Counted from the stretch's first letter, positions 6,707-14,900 are shown. The stretch: DNA of 64,000 bases from Micromonospora sp. WMMD1155 (GCF_029581275.1 NZ_CP120742.1:4014001-4078000); one strand, 5' to 3'. A program made the numbers and translations. The notes: generated by a model from the sequence alone, not told the origin.

Positions 6707-7921
6707 GTGCGACGGACAGCGCCGGTGGCGAACGCGGTGGGGCTGCTGGCCGGGTACGCGCTGGACCGGCTGCTCGGTGACCCGCGCCGGTGGCACCCGG
6801 TGGCCGGCTTCGGTCAGGCCGCCGGAGCGCTGGAGCGCCGCCTCTACCGGCCGGACCGGACGGCCGGTACGGCGTTCACCGCGCTGGCCGTGGGTGCTCC
6901 CGTGCTGCTCGGGGTCGCCGCCGCCGCCGCTACCCGCAACCGGCCGGTGACCCGTGCGGTGCTCGTGGCCGCGGGCACGTGGAGTGTGCTGGGTGGGCGC
7001 ACGCTGCGGCACGAAGCCACAGTCATGGGCCGGACGCTGCGGGCCGGTGACCTGCCCGCTGCGCGTCGACGTCTCGGTCACCTCTGCGGGCGCGACCCGT
7101 CGGCGCTGGACGAGTCGGAGCTGGCCCGCGCCACCGTCGAGTCGGTCGCCGAGAACACCTCCGACGCGGTCGTCGCCCCGCTGGTCTGGGGTGCGGTCGC
7201 CGGCCTACCCGGGCTGCTGGGTTACCGCGCGGCGAACACCCTCGACGCGATGGTCGGGCACCGGTCGGCGCGCTACGCGCGGTTCGGCACCCCGGCCGCA
7301 CGGCTGGACGACGCGCTCAACCTGGTGCCGTCCCGGCTGACCGGGCTGCTCACCGTCGCCGTCGCGCCTGTCGCGCACGGGGACCGGCAGCAGGCTTGGC
7401 GGGTGTGGCGGCGTGACCGCAACGACCACCCGAGCCCCAACGCCGGTCAGTGCGAGGCGGCGATGGCCGGTGCGTTGGGCGTCCGCCTCGGTGGTCGCAA
7501 CGTCTACTTCGGGCGCTCCGAGGTGCGGCCGTTCCTCGGCGACGGCCCTCGCCCGGAGGCGCGTCACCTGAAGCGCGCCGCCCGGATCTCCGGTGCGGTC
7601 GGGCTGGCGGCGCTCGGGCTGGCCGCCGCGTACCCGGTGACCCTCGGCCGTCTGGCCGCGGCGCTGGGCCGGCGCGGGCTCCGGTCCGTGGCCCGGCAGG
7701 GGTCCGGTGTCAGGGGCCGGCGCGCGCTGGCCGCGGCGGCCGATCGGAGTGGGGTCGGGGCCGGAGGGCGTGGGGCGACTGGCGGTGGGGCCGGGGTCGG
7801 GGGGCGCGGGTCGACTGCCGTGGGCGCTCGCGGTGGGCTCGGGGCCGGACGGCGTGGGCTAATTGGTGACGGTGGGCACGAGCGGCAGGCTGGCTGGGCG
7901 GCGTGGGGGAACGGGCGGTGA
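6707..7921 (+). CDS. cobD: Adenosylcobinamide-phosphate synthase, CobD/CbiB, with Gly-rich C-terminal extension
   Basis: CobD/CbiB is a membrane protein that attaches aminopropanol (or its phosphate) to adenosylcobyric acid. Landmarks: [20 protein letters not shown] near the N-terminus, [20 protein letters not shown], the KYR-like [34 protein letters not shown], and [19 protein letters not shown]. Hydrophobic segments are spread through residues 1-310. GTG 6707 sits 8 bases past GGAGG; GTG 6698 and 6701 are alternatives. After about residue 315 the protein continues for about 85 residues of Gly/Arg/Ala-rich sequence encoded by a GGTGGGG-type repeat, atypical for the roughly 310-residue family. 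The stop overlaps the cobQ GTG by 4 bases. Confidence 0.9.
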   Translation: MRRTAPVANAVGLLAGYALDRLLGDPRRWHPVAGFGQAAGALERRLYRPDRTAGTAFTALAVGAPVLLGVAAAAATRNRPVTRAVLVAAGTWSVLGGRTLRHEATVMGRTLRAGDLPAARRRLGHLCGRDPSALDESELARATVESVAENTSDAVVAPLVWGAVAGLPGLLGYRAANTLDAMVGHRSARYARFGTPAARLDDALNLVPSRLTGLLTVAVAPVAHGDRQQAWRVWRRDRNDHPSPNAGQCEAAMAGALGVRLGGRNVYFGRSEVRPFLGDGPRPEARHLKRAARISGAVGLAALGLAAAYPVTLGRLAAALGRRGLRSVARQGSGVRGRRALAAAADRSGVGAGGRGATGGGAGVGGRGSTAVGARGGLGAGRRGLIGDGGHERQAGWAAWGNGR

Positions 7922-9459
7922 GCGGCGGCCTGCTGGTCGCCGGCACGACGTCCGACGCCGGCAAGAGCGTGCTCACCGCCGGGATCTGCCGGTGGCTGCA
8001 TCGGCAGGGCGTCAAGGTCGCCCCATACAAGGCACAGAACATGTCGAACAACTCGGCCGTGGTCGTCGGGCCGGACGGGCGCGGCGGCGAGATCGGGCGA
8101 GCCCAGGCGATGCAGGCCGCCGCCTGCGGGCTCGCACCCGACCTGCGGTTCAACCCGGTGCTGCTCAAGCCCGGCAGTGACCTCGCCAGTCAGGTGGTGC
8201 TCCTCGGCGAGGCCGTCGACACCATCACCGCCGGTACGTTCCGGCACCTGCGTCCCCGCCTCGCCGAAACCGCGTACGCGGCGCTGGCCGAGCTGCGGGA
8301 CACGTACGACGTGGTGATCTGCGAAGGCGCCGGCAGCCCTGCCGAGATCAACCTACGGGCCGGTGACTACGTCAACATGGGGCTGGCACGGCACGCCGAC
8401 CTGCCCACCATCGTGGTCGGCGACATCGACCGGGGCGGCGTCTTCGCCTCGATGTTCGGCACCCTGGCGCTGCTCGACCCCGCCGACCAGGCGCTGATCG
8501 CCGGCTTCGTGATCAACAAGTTCCGTGGTGACCTCGGGCTCCTCCAGCCCGGGCTGGACATGCTGCGGCACGTCACCGGCCGTCCCACGTACGGGGTGGT
8601 GCCCTGGGCGCTGGACCTGTGGCTCGACGCGGAGGACTCCCTCGCGTACGGCCGGGTGCTCGGCCGCCCCGCCGCCCCACACGGCACCGAATGGCTGGAC
8701 GTGGCAGTCGTTCGACTGCCCCGGATCAGCAACGCCACCGACGTGGAGGCGTTGGCCATCGAGCCGGGGGTCCGCGTACGCCTGACCATCGAACCGGCCG
8801 AACTGGCCGCCGCCGACCTGGTCGTCCTGCCCGGCTCCAAGTCCACCGTCGCCGACCTCGCCTGGCTCCGCGAGACCGGCCTCGCCGACGCGGTGGCCGC
8901 GCATGTGGCAGCCGGCAAGCCGGTGCTCGGCCTCTGCGGCGGCTTCCAGATGCTCGGGCGGGCCATCCACGACCCGGTGGAGAGCCGACGGGGCAGCGTG
9001 CCGGGGCTCGGGCTGCTGCCCATCGAGATCACCTTCCATCCCCGCAAGACCGTCCGGCAGTCGGTGGGCATCGCGCACGGCGGCCTCCCGGTGCGCGGCT
9101 ACGAGATCCACCACGGGTACGTCTCGCAGGCCGACCCCACCCTGACCCCACTGCTGACCGGTGACGACGGTGTGGGCGAAGGTGCCGTGCTCGGCGCGGT
9201 ACACGGCACGCACTGGCACGGGGCGTTCGAGTCCGACGAATTCCGACGGTGGTTCCTCACCGAGGCGGCCCGACTGGCCGGCCGCACCGGGTTCCGGGTC
9301 GCACCGGCCACCAGCTTCGCCGCCGTCCGGGAGCGCTCGCTCGACCTGCTCGGCGACCTGGTCGAGGAACACCTGGACACCGACGCACTGTGGCAACTGA
9401 TCGAAGTCGGCGCGCCCGCAAATCTCCCGTTCATCCCACCCGGCCCGCCACCATCCTGA
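7918..9459 (+). CDS. cobQ: Adenosylcobyric acid synthase (glutamine-hydrolysing), CobQ
   Basis: 513 residues from GTG 7918 ([20 protein letters not shown]). CobQ amidates four side chains of adenosylcobyrinic a,c-diamide using glutamine and ATP. The N-terminal ATPase domain has the deviant Walker A TTSDAGKS and the NMSNNSAVV / [11 protein letters not shown] signatures, followed by [15 protein letters not shown] and [14 protein letters not shown]. The C-terminal glutaminase domain keeps its nucleophile in [14 protein letters not shown] and the His region of the class I triad. It overlaps cobD by 4 bases (GTGA), so the two form a coupled operon. The length is normal for the family. Confidence 0.97.
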   Translation: MSGGLLVAGTTSDAGKSVLTAGICRWLHRQGVKVAPYKAQNMSNNSAVVVGPDGRGGEIGRAQAMQAAACGLAPDLRFNPVLLKPGSDLASQVVLLGEAVDTITAGTFRHLRPRLAETAYAALAELRDTYDVVICEGAGSPAEINLRAGDYVNMGLARHADLPTIVVGDIDRGGVFASMFGTLALLDPADQALIAGFVINKFRGDLGLLQPGLDMLRHVTGRPTYGVVPWALDLWLDAEDSLAYGRVLGRPAAPHGTEWLDVAVVRLPRISNATDVEALAIEPGVRVRLTIEPAELAAADLVVLPGSKSTVADLAWLRETGLADAVAAHVAAGKPVLGLCGGFQMLGRAIHDPVESRRGSVPGLGLLPIEITFHPRKTVRQSVGIAHGGLPVRGYEIHHGYVSQADPTLTPLLTGDDGVGEGAVLGAVHGTHWHGAFESDEFRRWFLTEAARLAGRTGFRVAPATSFAAVRERSLDLLGDLVEEHLDTDALWQLIEVGAPANLPFIPPGPPPS

Positions 9460-9460
9460 C

Positions 9461-9591
9461 GGCCCTCCGTGGCGCTCGGCCGCTCACTGTCCCGGCGGCC
9501 CGCTGTCGCATCCGGCCGGCTCACCCTCCTGACGGTCCTGGGCGCATCCGGTCGTTGACTGTCCCGGCGGCCCTCCGTGGCGCTCGGCCGC
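9461..9591. repeat. Direct repeats downstream of cobQ
   Basis: The block GGCCCTCCGTGGCGCTCGGC (continuing CGC) occurs at 9461-9483 and again at 9569-9591. ACTGTCCCGGCGGCCC is also repeated next to it (about 9485 and 9557), giving a spaced duplication of about 108 bp. It is part of a 510-base gene-free interval (9460-9970) that also holds a 23-bp-arm hairpin and a GCGGT array. Confidence 0.7.
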
Positions 9592-9615
9592 CGAGCGAAG
9601 GGGCATGATCCGCAC

Positions 9616-9671
9616 ACTTTCCCCGATGTTGCTGCCTCCTTCGGTCGTGAGGCAGCAACATCGGGGAAAGT
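9616..9671. terminator. Perfect 23-bp-arm hairpin after cobQ
   Basis: Arms 9616-9638 and 9649-9671 are exact reverse complements (ACTTTCCCCGATGTTGCTGC...) with the loop CTTCGGTCGT. It lies about 155 bases past the cobQ stop. The very stable stem would terminate transcription in principle, but it has no T-run. A related copy exists at 14204-14279, so it may belong to a dispersed palindromic repeat family. Confidence 0.6.
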
Positions 9672-9684
9672 GCGTGGCGGCCCG

Positions 9685-9890
9685 TGCGCGGTCAGGCGCG
9701 GTGCGCGGTGCGGTGCGGTGCGGCGGCGCGGCGGTGCGGCGCGGTGCGGTGCGGCGGTGCGGCGCGGTGCGCGGTGCGGTGCGGTGCGTGGTGCGGCGCG
9801 GTGCGCGGTGCGCGGTGCGGTGCGGTGCGTGGTGCGGCGCGGTGCGCGGTGCGCGGTGCGGTGCGGCGGCGGTGCGGTGCGGCATCGGGT
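9685..9890. repeat. About 200-bp GCGGT/GGTGC microsatellite-like array
   Basis: An almost uninterrupted run of the pentamers GCGGT and GGTGC with GCGGCGC and GTGGTGC variants. Longer units recur (GCGGTGCGCGGTGCGGTGCG appears at least twice). All six frames are open simply because the repeat lacks stop codons; none is protein-like. It lies between cobQ and the rhodanese gene. Confidence 0.85.
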
Positions 9891-9970
9891 CTCGCCCACG
9901 TGCGCCGATCCACGCCACCCTCGGCATTGCCGACGCCGCCATGATCCGGCCGGCTGGGCGGGGTGGGTGA

Positions 9971-10372
9971 TCAGGGACGTACGTCGGCGGGGCGGTCGCT
10001 TGTCGGTAGGCCGGCGGCCAGCCAGGCGTCGACGCCGCCGATCATGTCGGTGGCTCGGCGCAGCCCGAGGGTCTGCAGACTGGCGGCGGCCAGGCTGGAG
10101 CTGTAACCCTGCCGGCACACCAGCACGATCTCCCGGTCGTAGCCGGTGGCTTCCGGGATCCGCCAGGCGCTGGCCGGGTCGAGTCGCCATTCCAGTACGG
10201 TCCGGTCGATGACCACCGCTCCTGGAAGCTCGCCCTGTTCACGGCGTTGTAGTTCGGTGCGGGTGTCGACCAGCAGCGCGCCGCCGCGGACCGCCTCGAC
10301 GGTCTGCTGCGGAGTCAGTCGGTGCAGCCCGGCTCGGGCCTGTTCGAGCAGGGCGTCGATACCGGGGCTCAT
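9971..10372 (-). CDS. Rhodanese-like domain protein
   Basis: 133 residues from ATG 10372 (MSPGIDALLEQARAGLHRLT). A single rhodanese domain: LTPQQTVEAVRGGALLVDTR (start of the fold), GELPGAVVIDRTVLEW, the active-site loop VLVCRQGYSSSLAAASLQ with the persulfide-forming Cys, and the closing GGVDAWLAAGLPT. Single-domain rhodaneses move sulfane sulfur or act in sulfur sensing. The CRQGYSS loop matches thiosulfate-type rhodaneses rather than arsenate reductases or phosphatases. It is transcribed away from the neighbouring kinase-like gene and has no partner. Confidence 0.9.
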   Translation of the reverse strand: MSPGIDALLEQARAGLHRLTPQQTVEAVRGGALLVDTRTELQRREQGELPGAVVIDRTVLEWRLDPASAWRIPEATGYDREIVLVCRQGYSSSLAAASLQTLGLRRATDMIGGVDAWLAAGLPTSDRPADVRP

Positions 10373-10537
10373 CACGTCTCGGAGCACCACCCGATGATGC
10401 CGATTCGGTAGCAGCCACGGCGGCGAACGGGCCGCCCGTCACCCGTCGCCGCCCCAATTCCCCCGGACGTGACGGTGACCGGCCAGGGGTGGTCAGCCGG
10501 ACGTGTCAGTGCGACCGTGGGGCCTCGAACACCGCAT

Positions 10538-10612
10538 GATCGACTCGGTTTCACGGAAGTCGTGGTGTCCCGGCGACAGGGATACCGCGACGTCGATGAT
10601 CCCGAGTCGATC
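10538..10612. repeat. Bulged double hairpin (REP-like palindromic element)
   Basis: The outer arms GATCGACTCGG (10538-10548) and CCGAGTCGATC (10602-10612) are perfect. The inner arms GTCGTGGTGTCCC (10559-10571) and GGGATACCGCGAC (10579-10591) pair with two mismatches that are G-T compatible or compensatory-looking. The element lies in the 10373-10694 gap between divergent genes; I see no other gene there. It resembles dispersed palindromic elements in actinomycete genomes more than an operator. Confidence 0.6.
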
Positions 10613-10694
10613 ACCGCGCGCAACGGCCGCGGCGGCATACTGCGGTGATGCACCACGCGAGGCCGCACTGAACCCGGAGACCGGTCGGGCGACC

Positions 10695-11309
10695 GTGGCA
10701 GTCGTCGAGCCGTACGCCGAATTGGCTCGTCGGGTGCTCGCGGGCCCGGCGCGGTTGGGGCGGACCCGGCTGGTCGCTGTCGACGGGCCGAGCGGCGCGG
10801 GTAAGAGCCGGTTCGCCGCGCGCCTCGCGGACGCCTTGGCGGCGCTGCCCGGCGGACGACCGCCGGTCGTGCACACCGATGATCTGCTCGACGGGTGGGA
10901 CGACCAGGTCACCTTCTGGCCACGACTCGACGAGTGGGTGCTTGCTCCGCTGCGGGCGGGGACGCCGGGGGCGTACCGGCGGTACAGCTGGGTGCGGCAA
11001 GGGTTTCTGCCCCGGCCGGTTCCGGTTCCGGTGACGTCGGTGCTGGTGTTGGAGGGGGTCAGCGCCGCGCGGGCGGTGATCGGGCCGGAGCTGACCCTGG
11101 CCGTCTTCGTCACCGCGCCCGCGCCGTTGCGGTTGGCTCGCGCGGTCGCCCGGGACGGGCCGGAGATCCTGCCCGAGCTGCGTCGCTGGCACCTCGGGGA
11201 GCAGGCGCACTTCGCGGCCGACGACACGGCGGCCCGGGCGGACCTGCTGGTGGACGGCGCACCGGTGCTGCCGCACGACGCGGACCGGTACTACGTGCGC
11301 CTCCGCTGA
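10695..11309 (+). CDS. P-loop kinase, uridine kinase-like
   Basis: 204 residues from GTG 10695 (VAVVEPYAELARRVLAGPAR). Walker A is VAVDGPSGAGKSRFAARLAD at about residues 31-50. HTDDLLDGWDD is a substrate or Walker-B-like Asp pair of the uridine/pantothenate kinase group, and VLVLEGVSAARAV follows. RRWHLGEQAHFAADDTAARA resembles the lid and C-terminal region of these proteins. It probably phosphorylates a nucleoside or similar small hydroxyl compound in the cytoplasm; the exact substrate cannot be read from sequence. The frame is open upstream to 10503, but that region contains the palindromic element and has no coding character. It is monocistronic. Confidence 0.75.
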   Translation: MAVVEPYAELARRVLAGPARLGRTRLVAVDGPSGAGKSRFAARLADALAALPGGRPPVVHTDDLLDGWDDQVTFWPRLDEWVLAPLRAGTPGAYRRYSWVRQGFLPRPVPVPVTSVLVLEGVSAARAVIGPELTLAVFVTAPAPLRLARAVARDGPEILPELRRWHLGEQAHFAADDTAARADLLVDGAPVLPHDADRYYVRLR

Positions 11310-11379
11310 GCGGGGCATGGACGTCCGGCATCGGCTACGGCACGATGCGAGATGGCCGCCATCGGCCGGGGCACGACGG

Positions 11380-11560
11380 GAAGGCCCGGCGCGAGAAACC
11401 GAAACGCCCGGCAGGAGGGCCAAGGGCACCGCGGAGAAGCCAAGGGCGCGGCGCGAAGACCAACGGCGCGGCGGGAGGGCCGTAGGCGCGGCGGGAAGGC
11501 CGGAGGCCCACGGCGCGAAGACCGAGGGCGCGGCGCGAGAAGACCAAGGGAACGGCGATC
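11380..11560. repeat. Degenerate purine-rich repeats upstream of the M48 gene
   Basis: The 11310-11572 gap carries a series of imperfect units of about 18-25 bp built from GGCGCGGCGGGAGGGCC, GGCGCGGCGCGAAGACC and CCAAGGGCACCG variants. The reading frames across it are Arg/Gly/Ala-rich and look like repeat artefacts. The array runs up to the ribosome site of the next gene. Confidence 0.6.
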
Positions 11561-11572
11561 GGGGGACTCAAC

Positions 11573-12718
11573 ATGTCGGCAACGGACACGCCCGCGCGGC
11601 GCCGGATCACTCTGACCGGCATCAGCTCGCGAGCCTGGGAACATCCGGCCGACCGGGGTGCCCTGGTCGCGTTACGGGAGCTGCGCGGCTTCGACGACGT
11701 GCTGCGGGCGTTCTTCGGCATGTGGAACGAGCGGGGTTTCCGGCTGTCCGTGCTGGCCTCGGGCATCCGGGTCGACCACCGGCAGTACCCGGTGGTGTGG
11801 CAGCGCTACACCGAGGCGGCGGCGGCGTTGGACGTGGCCGAACTGCCCGAGCTGTACGTGACCCAGTCGCCCTGGTTGGGTGCCGAGGCGGTCGGCCTGG
11901 AGCGGCCGTTCATCGTGCTGAACTCCGCCTGCGTGCAGCAACTCGACGAGGACGAGCTGCGCTGTCTGCTCGGCCACGAGTTGGGGCATGTGGGCAGCGG
12001 GCACGCGGTCTACAAGACAATGCTCATGATCCTCACCCGTTGGGCGGCCAACCTGAGCTGGTTGCCGGTCGGCGCGATCGCGTTGCGGGCGATCATCGCG
12101 GCGATGCTGGAGTGGTGGCGCAAGGCCGAACTCTCCGCCGACCGGGCCGGTCTGCTCGCCGGGCAGGATCCGGCCGCCGCGCTGCGGCTGCTGATGAAGC
12201 TCGCCGGTGGCGGTGACCTGTCCCAGGTCGACACGACCGCGTTCCTGGAGCAGGCGGCCGAGTACGCCGGTGGCGGCGACCTGCGCGACAGCCTGCACAA
12301 GATCCGGATGACGGCGTGGAGCACCCACCCGGTGCCGGTGGCCCGGGCGGCGCAGCTTCGGCAGTGGATCGACTCCGGGGCGTACGGGCAGGTGCTGGCC
12401 GGTGACTATCCGCGTCGCGACGACGACGGCTCGACCAGGCTCTCCGAGGAGATCAAGGCGGCTGCCGAGTCGTACCGGGAGGAGTTCAGCCGGTCCACCG
12501 ACCCGCTGGTCGGGTTGCTGCGACGGCTCGGCGACGGTGCCAGCGACGTCGGCGAGTGGGTGGGCGGCACCGCCGGGCGGGCCCGCTCGTGGATGGACGC
12601 CGCCACCGAGGCCGCCGGCCGCGCACACCGCGCCGGCCGGGCCGCCCCCGGCACGCGGGCCGGCAGCGGGACGCCGGGCGGCGGTGACGGTACGGGCTCC
12701 GGCGGCACACCCCGGTAA
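11573..12718 (+). CDS. M48-family zinc metallopeptidase
   Basis: 381 residues from ATG 11573 (MSATDTPARRRITLTGISSR). The zinc motif HELGH starts at His135 within LRCLLGHELGHVGSGHAVYK, and the third ligand lies in the ELSADRAGLLAGQDP segment, the usual E-x-x-x-D of M48 enzymes. WAANLSWLPVGAIALRAIIA may be a membrane-associated hairpin between the two. STHPVPVARAAQLRQWI is the family's H-P motif. The C-terminal 70 residues (DATGRARSWMDAATEA-like, ending GSGTPGGGDGTGSGGTPR) are low complexity. M48 peptidases (HtpX, STE24-like) act in membrane-protein quality control or peptide processing. The stop lies 12 bases from the next gene's start. Confidence 0.9.
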   Translation: MSATDTPARRRITLTGISSRAWEHPADRGALVALRELRGFDDVLRAFFGMWNERGFRLSVLASGIRVDHRQYPVVWQRYTEAAAALDVAELPELYVTQSPWLGAEAVGLERPFIVLNSACVQQLDEDELRCLLGHELGHVGSGHAVYKTMLMILTRWAANLSWLPVGAIALRAIIAAMLEWWRKAELSADRAGLLAGQDPAAALRLLMKLAGGGDLSQVDTTAFLEQAAEYAGGGDLRDSLHKIRMTAWSTHPVPVARAAQLRQWIDSGAYGQVLAGDYPRRDDDGSTRLSEEIKAAAESYREEFSRSTDPLVGLLRRLGDGASDVGEWVGGTAGRARSWMDAATEAAGRAHRAGRAAPGTRAGSGTPGGGDGTGSGGTPR

Positions 12719-12730
12719 GGTCGGCATACG

Positions 12731-14107
12731 ATGCCGGTCATGACCTCACCGATCATGTCCGAGTCCGAGGTGCGGGCCGCCGTCGAGCGGGAGATGCCCG
12801 GGGTACGCGCCGACCTGGAACGCCTCGTCCGCATTCCCGGCATCGCTTTCGAGGGTTTCGACCACTCGCACGTGGAACGTTCCGCCGAGGCGGTCGCCGA
12901 GTTGCTGCGCGGCTGCGGCCTGGACGTCGAGATCGTGCGTTCCGGCGGCCAGCCCGCCGTGATCGGCCGTCGGGCAGCCCCACCCGGTGCGCCGACCGTC
13001 CTGCTCTACGCGCACCACGACGTGCAGCCGGTCGGTGATCGGTCGCTGTGGGAGTCCGACCCGTTCGAGCCGGTGGAGCGCGACGGCCGCCTCTACGCCC
13101 GGGGCGCGGCCGACGACAAGGCCGGCATCATGGCGCACGTCGCGGCGCTGCGGGCGTACGGGGACGCACTGCCGGTCGGTGTGGTGCTCTTCATCGAGGG
13201 CGAGGAGGAGTACGGCTCCGACTCGCTGGAGCAACTGCTGATCGATCACCGCGACGAGATCGAGTCGGACGTCATCGTTATCGCCGACTCCGGCAACTGG
13301 GACATCGGCGTACCGGCGTTGACCACCTCGCTGCGCGGCATCGTCAACTGCTTCGTCGAGGTGCGCACTCTGGACCACGCCGTGCACAGCGGCATGTTCG
13401 GCGGTGCCGTGCCGGACGCGCTCACCGCGCTGGTCCGGCTCTTGGCGACCCTGCACGACGACGCCGGTGACGTGGCCGTGGAGGGGCTGGTCGCCCGGGA
13501 GGGTGCGACGGTCGACTACCCCGAGGACCGGGTGCGGGCCGAGGCCGGGCTGGCCGACGGCGTGCAGTTCATCGGCACCGGCCGGATCACCGACCGGATC
13601 TGGACCAAGCCCGCGCTGGCGGTGCTCGGCATCGACGCGCCGTCCACCGGCGAGGCGCCGAACGCCCTGGTGCCGGCCGCGAAGGCGAAGCTCAGCATCC
13701 GGCTGGCCCCGGGTGACGACCCCAAGCGGGCGTACGCGGCGGTGCGCGCGCACCTGGAGAAGCACGCGCCGTGGGGCGCGCAGGTGACGGTCAGCTTCGA
13801 GCACGACGGCAACCCGTGTGTGATCGACGCGTCCGGGCCGATGTTCGACGCCGCCCGTTGGGCCTTCCGGACCGCCTGGGACGGCACCGACCCGGTGGAC
13901 ATCGGCATCGGCGGTTCGATCCCGTTCATCGCCACCTTCCAGGAGATGTTCCCGAAGGCGGCCATCCTGGTGACCGGTGTGGAGGACCCGCACGCCCGCG
14001 CGCACGGCCCGAACGAGAGTCTGCACCTGGGGGAGTTCGCCCGGGTCTGCCTCGCCGAGGCGCTCCTGCTGGGCAAGGTCGCCGCCGCCGCAGGCGCAGG
14101 CAGCTAG
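12731..14107 (+). CDS. M20-family dipeptidase / metallohydrolase
   Basis: 458 residues from ATG 12731 (in-frame Mets at 12740 and 12755 are alternatives). It hydrolyses dipeptides or N-acyl amino acids with two zinc ions. Visible signatures: VLLYAHHDVQPVGDRSLWES (first zinc His and Asp), RLYARGAADDKAGIMAHVAA (bridging Asp), VLFIEGEEEYGSDSLEQLL (general-base Glu-Glu), VIVIADSGNWDIGVPALTTS, and the dimerisation-domain VHSGMFGG His. GPNESLHLGEFARVC provides the last ligand. The order and length match the CNDP/dipeptidase branch. It follows the M48 gene by 12 bases and probably shares its transcript. Confidence 0.93.
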   Translation: MPVMTSPIMSESEVRAAVEREMPGVRADLERLVRIPGIAFEGFDHSHVERSAEAVAELLRGCGLDVEIVRSGGQPAVIGRRAAPPGAPTVLLYAHHDVQPVGDRSLWESDPFEPVERDGRLYARGAADDKAGIMAHVAALRAYGDALPVGVVLFIEGEEEYGSDSLEQLLIDHRDEIESDVIVIADSGNWDIGVPALTTSLRGIVNCFVEVRTLDHAVHSGMFGGAVPDALTALVRLLATLHDDAGDVAVEGLVAREGATVDYPEDRVRAEAGLADGVQFIGTGRITDRIWTKPALAVLGIDAPSTGEAPNALVPAAKAKLSIRLAPGDDPKRAYAAVRAHLEKHAPWGAQVTVSFEHDGNPCVIDASGPMFDAARWAFRTAWDGTDPVDIGIGGSIPFIATFQEMFPKAAILVTGVEDPHARAHGPNESLHLGEFARVCLAEALLLGKVAAAAGAGS

Positions 14108-14139
14108 CGCTGCGTCCCCACCCGACCCCACCCAAGATC

Positions 14140-14216
14140 CGCGCAACTTCCGCGCAACTTCCGCGCAACTTCCGCGCAACTTCCGCGCAAGATCCGCCCA
14201 AGATCCGCGCAACTTC
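14140..14216. repeat. Seven 11-bp tandem repeats
   Basis: Units of CGCGCAACTTC at 14140, 14151, 14162 and 14173, two variants ending AAGATC at 14184 and 14195, and a final CGCGCAACTTC at 14206. There are no spacers, so this is not a CRISPR array. The last units form the left arm of the inverted repeat that ends at 14279. The whole 14108-14457 interval holds no gene; the part from 14280 to about 14380 is a GGGCGGGG-rich low-complexity tract. Confidence 0.85.
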
Positions 14217-14279
14217 CCGGATGTTGCTGCCTCCGAGTCGCGGGAGGCACCAACAACAGTGATGTTGCGCGGATCTTGG
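14198..14279. terminator. Inverted repeat downstream of the M20 dipeptidase
   Basis: The outer arms CCAAGATCCGCGCAAC (14198-14213) and GTTGCGCGGATCTTGG (14264-14279) are perfect 16-mers. An imperfect inner stem pairs GTTGCTGCCTCC with GGAGGCACCAAC. It sits about 90 bases after the dipeptidase stop and may end that operon. Its left half matches the 9610-9640 hairpin, so it is also a member of a repeat family. Confidence 0.55.
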
Positions 14280-14457
14280 CGTCGGGGGAGGCGGGGGAGG
14301 CGGGGGAAGGCGGGGCGGGGCATGCAGGGCAGGGCCGGGCGGCGCGGGGCGCGGGGCGCGGGCAGGGCAGGGGCAGTTGGGTGCCGACACGGTGACTTTG
14401 CGTCTGATCTGGCGCTTTACGGCGTGTCGCACAGACGACTGTTATAGCCTTTCGAAC

Positions 14458-14664
14458 ATGAGTACGAACGAGGTGATGGCCCGGTTGGGGGCCGCTGTCA
14501 GCGCACTGGGGGACGTCGACGTCTCCGCGTGGTCCGAGGACACGCTCAACGAGCAGCTCGGTGAGCTCTCCGCCGCCCTGGTCGCCCTCGACTCGGTGCT
14601 CTCCCGCGTCGCCGGCGAGGTCCGCGCCCGGGGGTTGCGCATCGAGGAGCCCGTCTCCGCGTAG
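14458..14664 (+). CDS. 68-residue stub resembling the N-terminus of DUF222/HNH proteins
   Basis: ATG 14458 to TAG 14664 encodes MSTNEVMARLGAAVSALGDV, then WSEDTLNEQLGELSAALVAL and SRVAGEVRARGLRIEEPVSA. The pattern of paired helices with L-x-x-L-x-x-L-x-A-x-L-D resembles the start of the DUF222 (13E12-type) domain found in actinobacterial HNH nucleases, which are 400 or more residues. Nothing after the stop continues the family in any frame. It is either a degenerate 5' remnant or a small stand-alone helical protein. It has an ordinary codon bias and a clean stop, so it may be expressed. Confidence 0.5.
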   Translation: MSTNEVMARLGAAVSALGDVDVSAWSEDTLNEQLGELSAALVALDSVLSRVAGEVRARGLRIEEPVSA

Positions 14665-14846
14665 GACCTGTTTCACGAGGAGTGGCCGGCCTGGACGACG
14701 ACCGGCGCGTTGCGTCTCGACCGGATACGACACCGGTATCCGCCCGGGACCGCGCCGTGCCGGATCGCCGCCCGGTCTCCACCTCGGCTCGACCGCCCTC
14801 AGGAGACAGGCACTGGCCGTCGTCCGCGTGGGCGGGCGGCACCCTG

Positions 14847-14886
14847 CCGACACCGCCCGGGCACGGCAATGCCCGGGCGGTGTCGG
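14847..14886. terminator. Perfect 17-bp hairpin just ahead of the ligase gene
   Basis: Arms 14847-14863 (CCGACACCGCCCGGGCA) and 14870-14886 are exact complements around CGGCAA. The hairpin is 14 bases before the probable ATG 14901 and partly overlaps GGAGG (14885-14889). It could end upstream transcription, or mask the ribosome site and tune ligase translation. Confidence 0.5.
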
Positions 14887-14900
14887 AGGTGACTGGCAGG

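Noticed and set aside
9685..9890. Small Arg/Ala-rich proteins in the GCGGT array
   Set aside because: Every frame is open because the repeat has no stop codons; the translations are pure repeats.
10503..10694. N-terminal extension of the kinase-like gene from 10503
   Set aside because: It would translate the palindromic element; protein-family similarity only begins after GTG 10695.
14140..14216. CRISPR array
   Set aside because: The repeats are 11 bp and directly adjacent, with no spacers and no cas genes.
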